From contig NZ_BAMO01000003.1 of NCBI RefSeq assembly GCF_000615945.1, positions 62,001-126,000 of the forward strand: a stretch of DNA of 64,000 nt, in the 5' to 3' direction. Shown piece by piece: positions 10,244-20,003 of this stretch. How positions within the stretch are numbered: the first letter of the stretch is position 1; each line of letters opens with the position of its first letter. The DNA comes from Caldalkalibacillus mannanilyticus JCM 10596. GTDB taxonomy: Bacteria > Bacillota > Bacilli > Caldalkalibacillales > JCM-10596. The position numbers and the translations under genes were made by a program. The notes beneath the pieces were generated by a model. The model was not told the origin of the DNA, ran no database searches, and was given only the letters and a program-made list of their open reading frames with translations.

Positions 10244-13200
10244 TTACATATTCCTGCGATACTGCCCTCCTACTTGATACAAAGCATTCGTTATTTGACC
10301 CAAACTCGCCACTTTCACTGTTTCCATCAGCTTAGCAAAAATATTCTCTCCGTTTCTTGCTACTTCCTTCAAGCGCTGTAGAGCCACGGCTGTTTGTTCT
10401 TGATGAAGCTGTTGAAATTGCTGGAGTGAATGAATTTGCTGCTCTTTTTCTTCCTGTGTCGCTCGCGCTAGCTCCATATTAAATTCTTCTTCGTCAGAAG
10501 CATGTGGGTTAATATACGTATTGACTCCAATAATAGGAAGCTCTCCAGAGTGTTTCTTCATCTCATAAAGCAAGGATTCCTCTTGGATCTTGCCTCGTTG
10601 GTATTGAGTTTCCATCGATCCAAGAACTCCACCACGCTCGTTCATTCTACTAAACTCTAGAAGAACGGCTTCTTCTACCAGGTCTGTTAGCTCCTCAATA
10701 ATGAAAGAGCCTTGTAATGGATTTTCATTCTTAGCTAAGCCCATTTCTTTGGTAATAATCATTTGAATGGCCATTGCCCGGCGCACAGACTCTTCTGTCG
10801 GCGTTGTAATGGCTTCATCATACGCATTGGTATGCAGGGAATTACAGTTATCATAAATCGCCATAAGCGCCTGAAGCGTGGTTCGAATGTCATTAAAATC
10901 AATCTCTTGGGCATGCAAACTTCGCCCTGAGGTTTGGACATGATACTTCAGCTTCTGACTACGTTCATTCCCTTTGTATTTGTTTTTGATCACGGTTGCC
11001 CAGATCCGTCTAGCTACCCGACCAATTACATTATATTCAGGATCTAATCCATTACTAAAGAAGAACGATAAGTTAGGCGCAAAGTCATCAATTTGCATTC
11101 CACGACTTAAATAGTATTCTACATACGTGAAGCCATTCGCTAAGGTAAAGGCAAGCTGAGTGATTGGATTCGCTCCTGCTTCTGCAATATGGTAGCCCGA
11201 GATACTCACTGAATAATAGTTTCTAACCTTATTCTGAATAAAAAATTCCTGAATATCTCCCATCATTCTTAGCGCAAATTCAGTAGAGAAGATACACGTA
11301 TTCTGCCCTTGATCTTCCTTCAGAATATCCGCTTGAACGGTTCCTCTTACGGTCTGCAAGGCATACGCCTTTATTTGTTCTCTTTCCTCAGGTGCAGGCT
11401 CTCTTCCTTCACGTTCTCTAAAGCTCTCGATCTGCTGATCAATCGCTGTATTCATAAACATCGCTAGGATAATCGGTGCAGGTCCATTGATCGTCATCGA
11501 CACACTGGTGCTCGGTGCACATAAATCAAAGCCCTTGTAGAGTTTCTTCATATCTTCGAGGGTACAAATACTGACACCGCTTTCTCCTACCTTTCCATAA
11601 ATATCAGGACGATAGTCTGGATCTCCTCCATAAAGGGTTACGCTATCAAAGGCTGTCGATAGCCTCTTTGCCTCATCATCCTTGGATAAGTAATGAAAGC
11701 GACGGTTCGTTCTTTCTGGTGTTCCTTCTCCAGCAAATTGGCGCTTTGGGTCTTCTCCTTCTCGTTTAAAAGGAAACACTCCTGCGGTAAAAGGAAAGGC
11801 TCCAGGAACATTTTCTTTCATTAGCCACTTTAGAATATCTCCCAATCTTCATATGAAGGAAGGGATACTTTTGGAATTCTCGTTCCTGCCAGAGACTCTG
11901 TATACAAGACAGTTCTTATTTCCTTATCACGAATCTTTGTCACAAATTCATCCTGTGCATAGGCTGCCTTCACTTGAGGCCATTCCTCTAGCTTCTTCTT
12001 GGACTCAGGATGAAGTTGGTCAGCATAATACTTTTCCAGCGTGTGAAGCTGTTCTGCCCATTTTTCTGATTCTGCTACTTGTGCCTCTACATTCCTCCAC
12101 TGTCGGTACGCTTCCTTCGTTCCCTTGATCTGATACAGCTTACGGGCAATCTCCACTTGCTCAGACATAAACTCTTTGTATTGTTTCATTGTCTGTACAA
12201 TGTCACCAAGGTATTGTGCGCGCTCTCCCGGAATAATTGTGCTTTTTTTCGAGATATCTTGACTTGTAAAGGAAGGAAGGGACCAGCCTAGCTCACACTT
12301 TTCATTGATCTTGCGAATCAAAGCCGTAAATAATTGATTGGTTCCTGGATCATGGAATTGACTCGCCATTGTTCCGAAGACGGGCAACTCCTCAGGTCTT
12401 GCTTCAAACAACATATGGTTTCGCTGATATTGCTTACGAACATCTCGCAGGGCATCTTCAGAGCCTTTACGGTCAAACTTATTAATGACGATCAGATCAG
12501 CATAATCTAGCATATCAATTTTCTCTAGCTGTGATGGAGCTCCAAATTCGCTAGTCATCACATACATCGAAAGATCCGAGATCTCAATAATCTCCGCATC
12601 TCCTTGCCCAATTCCGCTTGTTTCCACAATGATGAAATCGAACCCTGCTGCCTGCACCACATGAATCGCATCAGCTATAGCCGCACTTAACTCTGTTCTG
12701 GACTTACGTGTGGCTAAACTACGCATATACACTCTTGGATTGTGAATGGCATTCATTCTTATACGGTCCCCAAGTAAAGCTCCACCTGTTTTCTGCTTCG
12801 ATGGGTCTATCGAAATAATGGCAAGATGCTTATCGGGAAAGTGCTCTAAAAAGCGACGAACGAGCTCATCTGTTAACGAGCTTTTCCCCGCTCCTCCTGT
12901 TCCGGTAATCCCTAGAATAGGAGCAAGCCCTTTCTTCTGCTTTGCCTTTGCTCTTAATTCAGTTAGAACATCTAAAGCTGTTTTTCCGAGAAAAGCAGGA
13001 CTCTTTCCGTCTACCACTTCCTCCGCTAAGGTGATTAATTGTGCTACAGAACGCTTGGCCTGCACATGTAGCTGCTCAAGATCACATTCCTTCTCTAACT
13101 CCGCATCTTCCTCAGGAGTCAATGTTGAGAAATCAGCAAGCTCTAGCATTTGATTAATCATTCCTTGCAAGCCATATTTGCGTCCATCCTCAGGAGAAAA

Positions 13201-13563
13201 GATTCGGGCAATGCCATACTCATGGAGTTCTTTCATTTCTGGAGGAATAATAACGCCACCTCCACCTCCAAACACTCGAATATGCCCTGCTCCTCTTTCT
13301 CTCAGCAAATCCACCATGTACTTAAAATATTCCATGTGTCCCCCTTGATAGGAGCTAATGGCAATCCCCTGAACATCCTCTTGTATGGCAGCACCTACTA
13401 CTTCATCCACCGAACGATTATGCCCTAGGTGAATCACTTCTGCACCAGAGGCTTGTAAAATACGGCGCATGACATTGATGGATGCATCATGTCCATCAAA
13501 CAAGCTAGAGGCGGTAACAAAACGAAGCTTATGCTTCGGTACATAAATCGTTTCTTGAACCAT
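10244..13563 (-). CDS. icmF: IcmF-type fused isobutyryl-CoA mutase (frameshifted)
   Basis: IcmF interconverts isobutyryl-CoA and butyryl-CoA using adenosylcobalamin and carries its own G-protein chaperone. The first frame (11830-13563) has the B12 domain (DGHDAS, residues 23-28; [12 protein letters not shown] ~99) and the GTPase P-loop [12 protein letters not shown] (~218-229), and ends [11 protein letters not shown]. The second (10244-11845) holds the mutase barrel ([47 protein letters not shown]). The frames overlap by 16 bases. Restoring one G at 11841-11843 (CCC on the plus strand) gives [15 protein letters not shown], the normal fused sequence. The second frame's TTG has no RBS, so a natural two-subunit split is unlikely. 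It lies downstream of a TetR regulator and meaB. Confidence 0.88.
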
Positions 13564-13623
13564 ACTTGATCCTCCTTTCCCTTACATCTCACATCTTCTT
13601 CCTCATATCATTTTCATGGTCTT

Positions 13624-14253
13624 TCACTTCGCCACAGAGAGTTGATCCACGATCAATCGTGTCTGTTTTTCAATAAAGTCCTCTAAGCTAAATTGTTTGG
13701 TTAACGCCCATCTTCTAAAGACCCACATTTCCCCGAGTACCACAATATTGTGAGCCATTAGCTTAATTTCTCGTGGATCAAGATGAATGCTGCCATCCTC
13801 AATCCCTTTTTTCAATACCTCTTCGAATATCTCCGTAATTTGTTCTTCTCGGCTTAAGACGTAATGCAAGGTATCCTTAGGCAGTGATTTTGTTTCCTGA
13901 TAGATCAGAAGCACCTGATCCTGCATATCATTCAGTACCATAAAGTAGTGCTTCATTGCTGCTTTCAGCGACTCTAAGCTATTCTCTTTCTCCTTCATCG
14001 CTTCAAGTAAGCGATCCTCCACCTGCTGATGAATGGAATCACAGACGAGATACAAGACATCTTCCTTCGACTGTATATACTCATAAAGTGTGCCTATACT
14101 AAAGCCCGCCTTCGCTGCAATCTCACGAGTGGTTGTTTTATGGAAGCCTTTCTCTATAAATAGGGAAACCGCTGCTTCAATCATTTGTTCACGTCTTTTT
14201 TTCACTAATTTTGGGTCTTTTACTAAAGACGGTATTTGTTTTTTTTGTGTCAT
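13624..14253 (-). CDS. TetR family regulator of acyl-CoA metabolism (FadR-like)
   Basis: The 209-residue repressor-type protein has an N-terminal TetR helix-turn-helix (REQMIEAAVSLFIEKGF ... TTREIAAKAGFSIGTLYEYIQSKEDVLYLV, residues ~20-70) and an all-helical ligand domain. It sits inside the acyl-CoA operon between meaB and icmF, and its start lies 24 bases after meaB. It is a good candidate to bind the palindromes upstream of the thiolase and fadF genes and to release them on binding an acyl-CoA, as Bacillus FadR does. Ligand and exact target are inferred. Confidence 0.8.
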   Translation of the reverse strand: MTQKKQIPSLVKDPKLVKKRREQMIEAAVSLFIEKGFHKTTTREIAAKAGFSIGTLYEYIQSKEDVLYLVCDSIHQQVEDRLLEAMKEKENSLESLKAAMKHYFMVLNDMQDQVLLIYQETKSLPKDTLHYVLSREEQITEIFEEVLKKGIEDGSIHLDPREIKLMAHNIVVLGEMWVFRRWALTKQFSLEDFIEKQTRLIVDQLSVAK

Positions 14254-14276
14254 TTTTCCTCTCCCCCAATTCCTTG

Positions 14277-15248
14277 CTATTTTTCTTCTCTATGTTTCAA
14301 CTGCTGTAACCAACTCGCAAAGAGATCCTCAGCAACCGAATACGGATCTGTTTCTCCTTGTTCAATTTGCTTTATTTTTTCTTGGTATATGGGTGTTTCT
14401 ATTTCTTGTTGCATACGTTTAACATACTGATGCTCTAGTACCTCGAGCATTTCCGTCACATAGCGCTGCCTTCTTCTCTCCTCACCTAAACCAAATTGCA
14501 CCAGATACTTCTGATGCTGCTCGCAGGTATCCCAGATGAGCTCCATCCCTTTATTTTGGGTGCTGATCGTTTTGAGCACAGGAGGTCGCCACGTAGCATC
14601 ATGCTTGACAATGTCTAGCATATGATTGATTTCAGCAACAAGCTTATCTGCTCCCATCAAATCTGCCTTATTAATGATATAAAAATCGGCAATCTCCATA
14701 ATCCCAGCCTTAAAGGCTTGGACAGAGTCCCCTCCACCCGGAGTGAGCACCACAGCCGTCGTATCGGCAACCTTCATAATATCTAGTTCTGATTGACCCA
14801 CACCTACTGTTTCAACAAGGATCACATCCATGCCATAAGCATCCACCAACCGAATAGCTTCCTTGGTCGCTCTGGCTAGTCCTCCTAGACTCCCCCTTGT
14901 CCCCATACTTCGAATATAGACGTGAGGATCTGTAAAATGATTGGACATTCGAACTCGGTCACCTAAGAGTGCGCCTCCTGTAAAAGGGCTTGTAGGATCA
15001 ACAGCAATGATTCCCACAGAAAGCTCCCTTGCTCGTAAAAAAGTAACCAGTTGATTGACTAGCGAGCTTTTCCCTGCACCGGGAGCTCCCGTAATCCCTA
15101 ACGTATAAGCCTTGTTTTGATAGGAATGCAGGTCTTTGAGAATTGTCAGTCGATCAGGATGATCATTCTCTACATAGCTGATTGCCCGCGCCAAAGCTCT
15201 TACTTCTTGTTTTAAAATTCGTTTCGCCAACTCATGCATTCTCGTCAC
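14277..15248 (-). CDS. meaB: Methylmalonyl-CoA mutase-associated GTPase MeaB
   Basis: This G3E-type GTPase chaperones loading and protection of adenosylcobalamin in acyl-CoA mutases. The P-loop GITGAPGAGKSS is at residues ~51-62. [27 protein letters not shown] and INKADLMGA (NKxD) follow in order. It is near the family's usual length (323 residues). The start is uncertain: GTG at 15248 or ATG at 15239. IcmF already contains its own G domain, so this may serve a second mutase elsewhere or act redundantly. Confidence 0.88.
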   Translation of the reverse strand: MTRMHELAKRILKQEVRALARAISYVENDHPDRLTILKDLHSYQNKAYTLGITGAPGAGKSSLVNQLVTFLRARELSVGIIAVDPTSPFTGGALLGDRVRMSNHFTDPHVYIRSMGTRGSLGGLARATKEAIRLVDAYGMDVILVETVGVGQSELDIMKVADTTAVVLTPGGGDSVQAFKAGIMEIADFYIINKADLMGADKLVAEINHMLDIVKHDATWRPPVLKTISTQNKGMELIWDTCEQHQKYLVQFGLGEERRRQRYVTEMLEVLEHQYVKRMQQEIETPIYQEKIKQIEQGETDPYSVAEDLFASWLQQLKHREEK

Positions 15249-15286
15249 CGCCAGAATGGATTCCTCTCCATCAACTTAACTGCTTA

Positions 15287-16429
15287 TTAATCTGCTAATA
15301 AATATTTAGAAATCACTAGCCTTTGAATTTCATTGGTTCCTTCATATATTTGTGTTATCTTGGCATCACGCATAAACCGTTCCACGGGATACTCTCTGGT
15401 ATAACCATAACCACCAAAGACCTGAACCGCATCGGTTGTCACTTCCATGGCAATATCTCCGGCATAGAGCTTGGACATAGCTGACGCCTTCCCATAAGGC
15501 AGACCTTCGCTTTCTAACCAAGCTGCCTGATAAGTGAGAAGTCTAGCTGCTTCCACCTTCGTAGCCATATCTGCCAGCATAAATTGAAGTCCTTGTTGTT
15601 GAGCAATGGGTTTGCCAAATTGCTTACGTTCCTTGGCATAGTCCACAGCATGATCTAACGCTCCTTGAGCAATGCCCACAGCCTGCGCTGAGATTCCATT
15701 GCGTCCTCCATCTAAGGTCATCATCGCTATTTTAAAGCCTTCCCCTTCTTCTCCTAAACGGTTTTCTACGGGAACCTTTACTTGATCAAATAAGATTTCC
15801 AGTGTAGGGGAAGAACGAATCCCTAATTTCTTTTCTTTTTTCCCAAAGCCAAAGCCCTCCATCCCTTTTTCCACAATAAAAGCCGTAATTCCTTTGTGCT
15901 TTTTCTCTGGCTCTGTTACCGCGAAAACAACGTAAATTTCTGCCTCTCCAGCATTGGTAATAAAAATCTTACTGCCGTTTAAGACATAATGATCTCCCTG
16001 ACGCACCGCTGTTGTTTTCATTGCCGCGGCATCCGATCCTGAACCTGGCTCAGTTAAGCCATACGCACCCATCTTTGTTCCTTCAGCTAAGGGACGTAAA
16101 AACCTTTGTTTCTGCTCCTCTGTACCAAATTTATAGATCGGCCAGCTCGCTAAGGATACATGCGCGGATAAGGTCACTCCAGTAGAAGCACACACTCTCG
16201 ATAATTCCTCTACTGCAATGACATAGCTTAAATAGTCTGAGCCTATCCCTCCATATTTCTCATCCCACGGGATTCCAGTCAAGCCCAATTCCGCCATTTG
16301 TTCAAAAATCGCTCGATCAAAAATCTCTTCCTCGTCTCGATGAGCCGCACTAGGGGCTACCTCATTTTCAGCAAAATCACGGACCATCTTGCGGATCATT
16401 TCATGCTCTTCAGATAATTTAAAATTCAT
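15287..16429 (-). CDS. Acyl-CoA dehydrogenase (short-chain type)
   Basis: This FAD enzyme introduces a 2,3-double bond into an acyl-CoA and passes electrons to ETF. The 380-residue product has full family length: N-terminal helical domain ([20 protein letters not shown]), [21 protein letters not shown] (acyl-CoA/FAD site), and C-terminal domain ending [19 protein letters not shown] ... [17 protein letters not shown], where the Glu of YEGTNE is the catalytic base position. It lies in tandem with a paralogue at 16454. Chain-length preference cannot be read with certainty, but it resembles butyryl-CoA dehydrogenases. Confidence 0.92.
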   Translation of the reverse strand: MNFKLSEEHEMIRKMVRDFAENEVAPSAAHRDEEEIFDRAIFEQMAELGLTGIPWDEKYGGIGSDYLSYVIAVEELSRVCASTGVTLSAHVSLASWPIYKFGTEEQKQRFLRPLAEGTKMGAYGLTEPGSGSDAAAMKTTAVRQGDHYVLNGSKIFITNAGEAEIYVVFAVTEPEKKHKGITAFIVEKGMEGFGFGKKEKKLGIRSSPTLEILFDQVKVPVENRLGEEGEGFKIAMMTLDGGRNGISAQAVGIAQGALDHAVDYAKERKQFGKPIAQQQGLQFMLADMATKVEAARLLTYQAAWLESEGLPYGKASAMSKLYAGDIAMEVTTDAVQVFGGYGYTREYPVERFMRDAKITQIYEGTNEIQRLVISKYLLAD

Positions 16430-16453
16430 CTCTCATCTCTCCCTACTCGTTTT

Positions 16454-17593
16454 CTATTGCAATAGATGCTTGGCGATCACAATGCGTTGGATTTGATTCG
16501 TTCCTTCATAAATTTGAGTCACCTTGGCATCTCTAAATAGTCGTTCTACTGGATATTCTCTGGTATAACCATAGCCACCAAAAACCTGTATGGCTTCTGT
16601 TGTCACCATCATAGCCGTATCTGATGAGAGCTTCTTCGCCATAGAAGCCTCCATCCCACACTTCACTCCTTCATTTCGTAAGAAGGCAGCACGATAGGTT
16701 AATAGCTTTGCCGCCTCCACTTGTGTCCCCATGTCTGCTAGCTTAAAACCTAAGCCTTGCTGGGCTCCAATCGGTTTGCCAAATTGCTTTCGTTCTCTAG
16801 CATATTGAATGGATAACTCTAAGGCATTTTCTGCAATCCCTAGCGCTTGAGCAGCGATTCCAATACGTCCTGCATCTAAGTTTGCCATGGCAATGGTAAA
16901 GCCCATTCCCTCCTGACCTAATAAATGACTGGCAGGAACCCTAGCTTGATCAAAAATCAGCTCTGTCGTACTTGAGCCATTCATCCCCATTTTTTTCTCT
17001 TTCTTACCGACTGTGAGTCCCGGAGTATCCTTATTCACAATAAAAGCACTGATCCCCTTCGTGCCTAATTCCGGATTGGTTACAGCAAAGGTAATATAGA
17101 CATCCGCTTCTCCTCCATTTGTGATAAACACCTTGGAGCCATTAAGTATATATTCTTCTCCTTGTTTTACAGCGGAGGTTTTGATCCTTGCTGCATCAGA
17201 TCCAGCATGAGGTTCCGTAAGCGCAAAGGCTCCCAGGTATTCTCCACTGGCTAGCTTGGGAATATAGCTCTTTTTTTGCTCTTCATTACCAAAATAGAGA
17301 ATAGGATTGGTTCCTACTGATGTGTGCACAGAGAGAATCACTCCTACCGTCGCACTCACCTTGGATAGCTCATGAATTGCAATAATATAAGAAAGGAAGT
17401 CTGCTCCAGCTCCACCTAACTCTTCTGGGATCGGAATGCCCATCAGTCCTAATGCTGCCATCTTCTCTACAATTTTTCTTGGAAATTGATCTGTTTCATC
17501 CATTTCATGCACAATAGGTAGAATTTCTTGCTGGGCAAAATCTCGAACCATTCTGCGCATCATTTCTTGTTCTTCAGTAAATCGAAACTCCAT
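16454..17593 (-). CDS. Acyl-CoA dehydrogenase (short-chain type), second copy
   Basis: The 379-residue paralogue of the downstream gene has the same architecture: MEFRFTEEQEMMRRMVRDFA, GAFALTEPHAGSDAARIKTSA, and [19 protein letters not shown] with the catalytic IYEGTNQIQRIVIAKHLLQ at the C-terminus. The two copies lie 24 bases apart, with a TAAGGAGGAG site before this one. Having two divergent enzymes in tandem suggests different acyl-CoA substrates, perhaps straight and branched C4-C5 compounds given the neighbouring IcmF; that is inference. Confidence 0.92.
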   Translation of the reverse strand: MEFRFTEEQEMMRRMVRDFAQQEILPIVHEMDETDQFPRKIVEKMAALGLMGIPIPEELGGAGADFLSYIIAIHELSKVSATVGVILSVHTSVGTNPILYFGNEEQKKSYIPKLASGEYLGAFALTEPHAGSDAARIKTSAVKQGEEYILNGSKVFITNGGEADVYITFAVTNPELGTKGISAFIVNKDTPGLTVGKKEKKMGMNGSSTTELIFDQARVPASHLLGQEGMGFTIAMANLDAGRIGIAAQALGIAENALELSIQYARERKQFGKPIGAQQGLGFKLADMGTQVEAAKLLTYRAAFLRNEGVKCGMEASMAKKLSSDTAMMVTTEAIQVFGGYGYTREYPVERLFRDAKVTQIYEGTNQIQRIVIAKHLLQ

Positions 17594-17684
17594 TCCTTCT
17601 CCTCCTTACCATTCTTCGCTGCTGGGCTTGATTCTTATCAGCTATCCGGCGCGCTTTCTCAGCCACAATCTATACTGGCACGCT

Positions 17685-18535
17685 CTACTCGTATTGATAG
17701 AAACCTCGCCCTGATTTCTTACCTAGCCATCCTGCCTTCACATATTTTCGTAACAATGGACAAGGACGGTACTTGTCATCTCCAAACCCTTCATGTAAGG
17801 TTTCCATTATATATAAGCAAGTATCTAACCCGATAAAATCAGCTAGAGTTAAGGGACCCATGGGATGATTCATACCTAGCTTCATGACCTGATCAACAGC
17901 TTCTGGAGAAGCAACTCCTTCATACACGGTGTAAATAGCCTCATTGATCATAGGCATTAAGATCCGATTTGAAACAAAGCCTGGAAAATCATTTACTTCT
18001 ACAGGTGTTTTCTCCAGCTTTAACGTTAAGTCATAGACCGCTTGATACACTTCATTTGCCGTTGCCAGACCACGAATAATCTCGACCAGCTTCATCACCG
18101 GTACAGGGTTCATAAAATGCATCCCTATAACCTTCTCAGGTCTTTTCGTTACTGCGGCAATTTCTGTAATAGGTAGGGAGGACGTATTCGTCGCCAAAAT
18201 CGTATGGGCAGGAGCCAAGCTATCTAAACGACTAAAAATATTCTTTTTTATCTCCATGTTTTCAACAGCCGCTTCAATCACCATGTCTACTTTCTTCACA
18301 TCCGACACATCCGTCGTGGTTCGAATTCTTAAGAGAATTGCCTCTACTTCTGCTTCAGATAGCCTGCCCTTTTCCACTTGTCGCATGAGGTTTTTTTGGA
18401 TTGTTGTTACCCCACGATTCAGAAAATCGTCTTTTAAGTCCTGAAGAATCACTTCAAGTCCTGACTGAGCGATCACTTGAGCAATCCCGAGCCCATTTGC
18501 CCTGCACCAATCACCATTATCTTTTTCATTTCCAT
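17685..18535 (-). CDS. 3-hydroxybutyryl-CoA dehydrogenase (frameshifted)
   Basis: This NAD-dependent enzyme oxidises 3-hydroxyacyl-CoA to acetoacetyl-CoA. The main frame (17685-18476) begins inside the Rossmann domain at [13 protein letters not shown] and continues through [39 protein letters not shown] and [19 protein letters not shown]. The missing N-terminus [17 protein letters not shown], with the NAD-binding GxGxxG, is encoded from the ATG at 18535 behind GGGAGGATA but in another frame. Restoring one G to the run at 18486-18488 (CCC on the plus strand) joins them as [13 protein letters not shown], a ~283-residue protein of normal length. It is co-directional with thiolase and the acyl-CoA dehydrogenases. 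Confidence 0.9.
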
Positions 18536-18614
18536 ACCTATATCCTCCCTCACTTTAGCTCACTAAATGAATTTTTTCATCTTTTACTACCCTCTCTACA
18601 GAGCCACCGCCCTT

Positions 18615-19799
18615 TTAAGGCATGACTTCAACCAAAATCGCATCCCCTTGCGCTGCTCCACTGCATATCGCGGCAACTCCAAGTCCTCCTCCGCGTCGCT
18701 TGAGCTCGTATATCAAAGTAAGCAGAATACGGGCTCCACTTGCTCCAATAGGATGCCCTAGAGCAATAGCTCCTCCATTCACATTCACTTTCTCAGGATC
18801 ACAGCCGACGATTCCAGCACTTGTTAAACTCACAGCGGCAAAGGCTTCATTCATTTCATATAAATCAATCTGTTCTGGAGTATAACCTGTCTTTTTTAAC
18901 AGCTTCTGGACAGCAAGACCTGGTGTTTTCGCTAGATAAGGAGCATCCTCTCCTACAGCGGTATGACCTAAGATTCTAGCCAGAGGCTGCTTCCCTTCTT
19001 GAAGCGCTTTCTCTTCTGACATGATCAGAAAAGCAGCCGCTCCATCATTGATTCCAGGAGCATTTCCCGCCGTGATACTCCCTTGTGGATCAAATATCGG
19101 GGAAAGCTTAGCAAGCTGTTCTAGACTCGTATCTGCTCTAGGGGCTTCATCCCTCTGAACGATAAGAGGCTCTCCTTTACGCTGAGGAATGGTAACAGGA
19201 ATAATCTCCTCATCAAATTTGCCTGCTTCTATGGCTTTGACCGCTCGTTGATGACTTCGCAGAGCCCACTGGTCCTGAGCCTCACGACTCACCTGTAATT
19301 CACTGGCTACGTTACTGCCATGTACTGCCATGTGCACTCCGTGAAAAGCGCAGGTTAGTCCGTCATGAATCATCAGATCCTTCATCGTATGATCTCCCAT
19401 GCGCAACCCCCAACGTGCTCCTGGAACAATGTAAGGAGCGTTACTCATGCTTTCCATTCCTCCTGCCAGAATCACTTCAGCGTCTCCTGCACGAATAATC
19501 TGATCAGCCAGCGTCACAGCGCGCAATCCTGAAGCACATACTTTATTAATCGTTTCGGTTTGAACCTCCCACGGTAGACCTGCTTTTCTAGCAGCTTGAC
19601 GAGAGGGAATCTGCCCCTGTCCTCCTTGTAGTACCATCCCCATAATCACTTCATCTACCTCATCAGGCTGAACTTTGGCTCTATGTACTGCTTCTTTTAA
19701 CACAACCGCTCCCAAATCCACAGCCTGTAATGATTTTAACGCTCCTCCAAATTTACCAAAAGGTGTTCTTGCTCCACTTACAATAACACTATGCTTCAT
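18615..19799 (-). CDS. Acetyl-CoA C-acetyltransferase (thiolase)
   Basis: The enzyme cleaves acetoacetyl-CoA with CoA to two acetyl-CoA, or the reverse. The 394-residue product has all thiolase signatures: the acyl-accepting Cys in [16 protein letters not shown] (near residue 88), [29 protein letters not shown] (catalytic His) and the second Cys in [16 protein letters not shown]. It is the first gene of the block running down to icmF. A palindrome of the FadR/TetR type lies ~100 bases upstream of its start. Confidence 0.95.
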   Translation of the reverse strand: MKHSVIVSGARTPFGKFGGALKSLQAVDLGAVVLKEAVHRAKVQPDEVDEVIMGMVLQGGQGQIPSRQAARKAGLPWEVQTETINKVCASGLRAVTLADQIIRAGDAEVILAGGMESMSNAPYIVPGARWGLRMGDHTMKDLMIHDGLTCAFHGVHMAVHGSNVASELQVSREAQDQWALRSHQRAVKAIEAGKFDEEIIPVTIPQRKGEPLIVQRDEAPRADTSLEQLAKLSPIFDPQGSITAGNAPGINDGAAAFLIMSEEKALQEGKQPLARILGHTAVGEDAPYLAKTPGLAVQKLLKKTGYTPEQIDLYEMNEAFAAVSLTSAGIVGCDPEKVNVNGGAIALGHPIGASGARILLTLIYELKRRGGGLGVAAICSGAAQGDAILVEVMP

Positions 19800-19901
19800 C
19801 TTCTAATCCCCTTTCTCATATTTGTCATGGACAGAATAGTTTTTTTTATAGATGGATCGTTCCTTATTCCTCTTCTTAACTAAGCCCATCCCGCTCAGTC
19901 A

Positions 19902-19929
19902 ACTGAGCGCTCATTCAGTTTATGAATGA
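19902..19929. promoter_or_regulatory. Candidate FadR/TetR operator upstream of thiolase
   Basis: ACTGAGCGCTCATTCAGT (19902-19919) and the inverted pair TCATTCA-5-TGAATGA (19911-19929) overlap each other. The core TGAGCGCTCATTCA matches the fadF-upstream site TGAACGCTCGTTCG at 11 of 14 positions, with all differences purine-for-purine. TGAATGA/TCATTCA are the half-sites of the known Bacillus FadR box. A TTGACT (19897-19902, minus strand) beside it may be a -35 element. Confidence 0.6.
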
Positions 19930-19937
19930 TTAGCAAG

Positions 19938-19964
19938 ACCCGATACACCTTTTCGTGTATCGGG
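19938..19964. terminator. Hairpin downstream of fadF
   Basis: A perfect 11-base-pair stem ACCCGATACAC / GTGTATCGGGT with a 5-base loop lies between the fadF stop and the thiolase promoter. No clear U-run follows on either strand, so termination efficiency is uncertain. Confidence 0.5.
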
Positions 19965-20003
19965 TTAGCTATACCATTTTCCATTTATTCTGCTGTTGTT
20001 CGA

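Noticed and set aside
12746-13428. Plus-strand ORFs opposite icmF
   Set aside because: No RBS, no recognisable motif, and full overlap with a conserved gene on the other strand.
10244-13563. Natural two-subunit acyl-CoA mutase instead of a frameshifted IcmF
   Set aside because: The downstream frame starts at a TTG without RBS inside the overlap, and one added G restores the conserved fused linker exactly.
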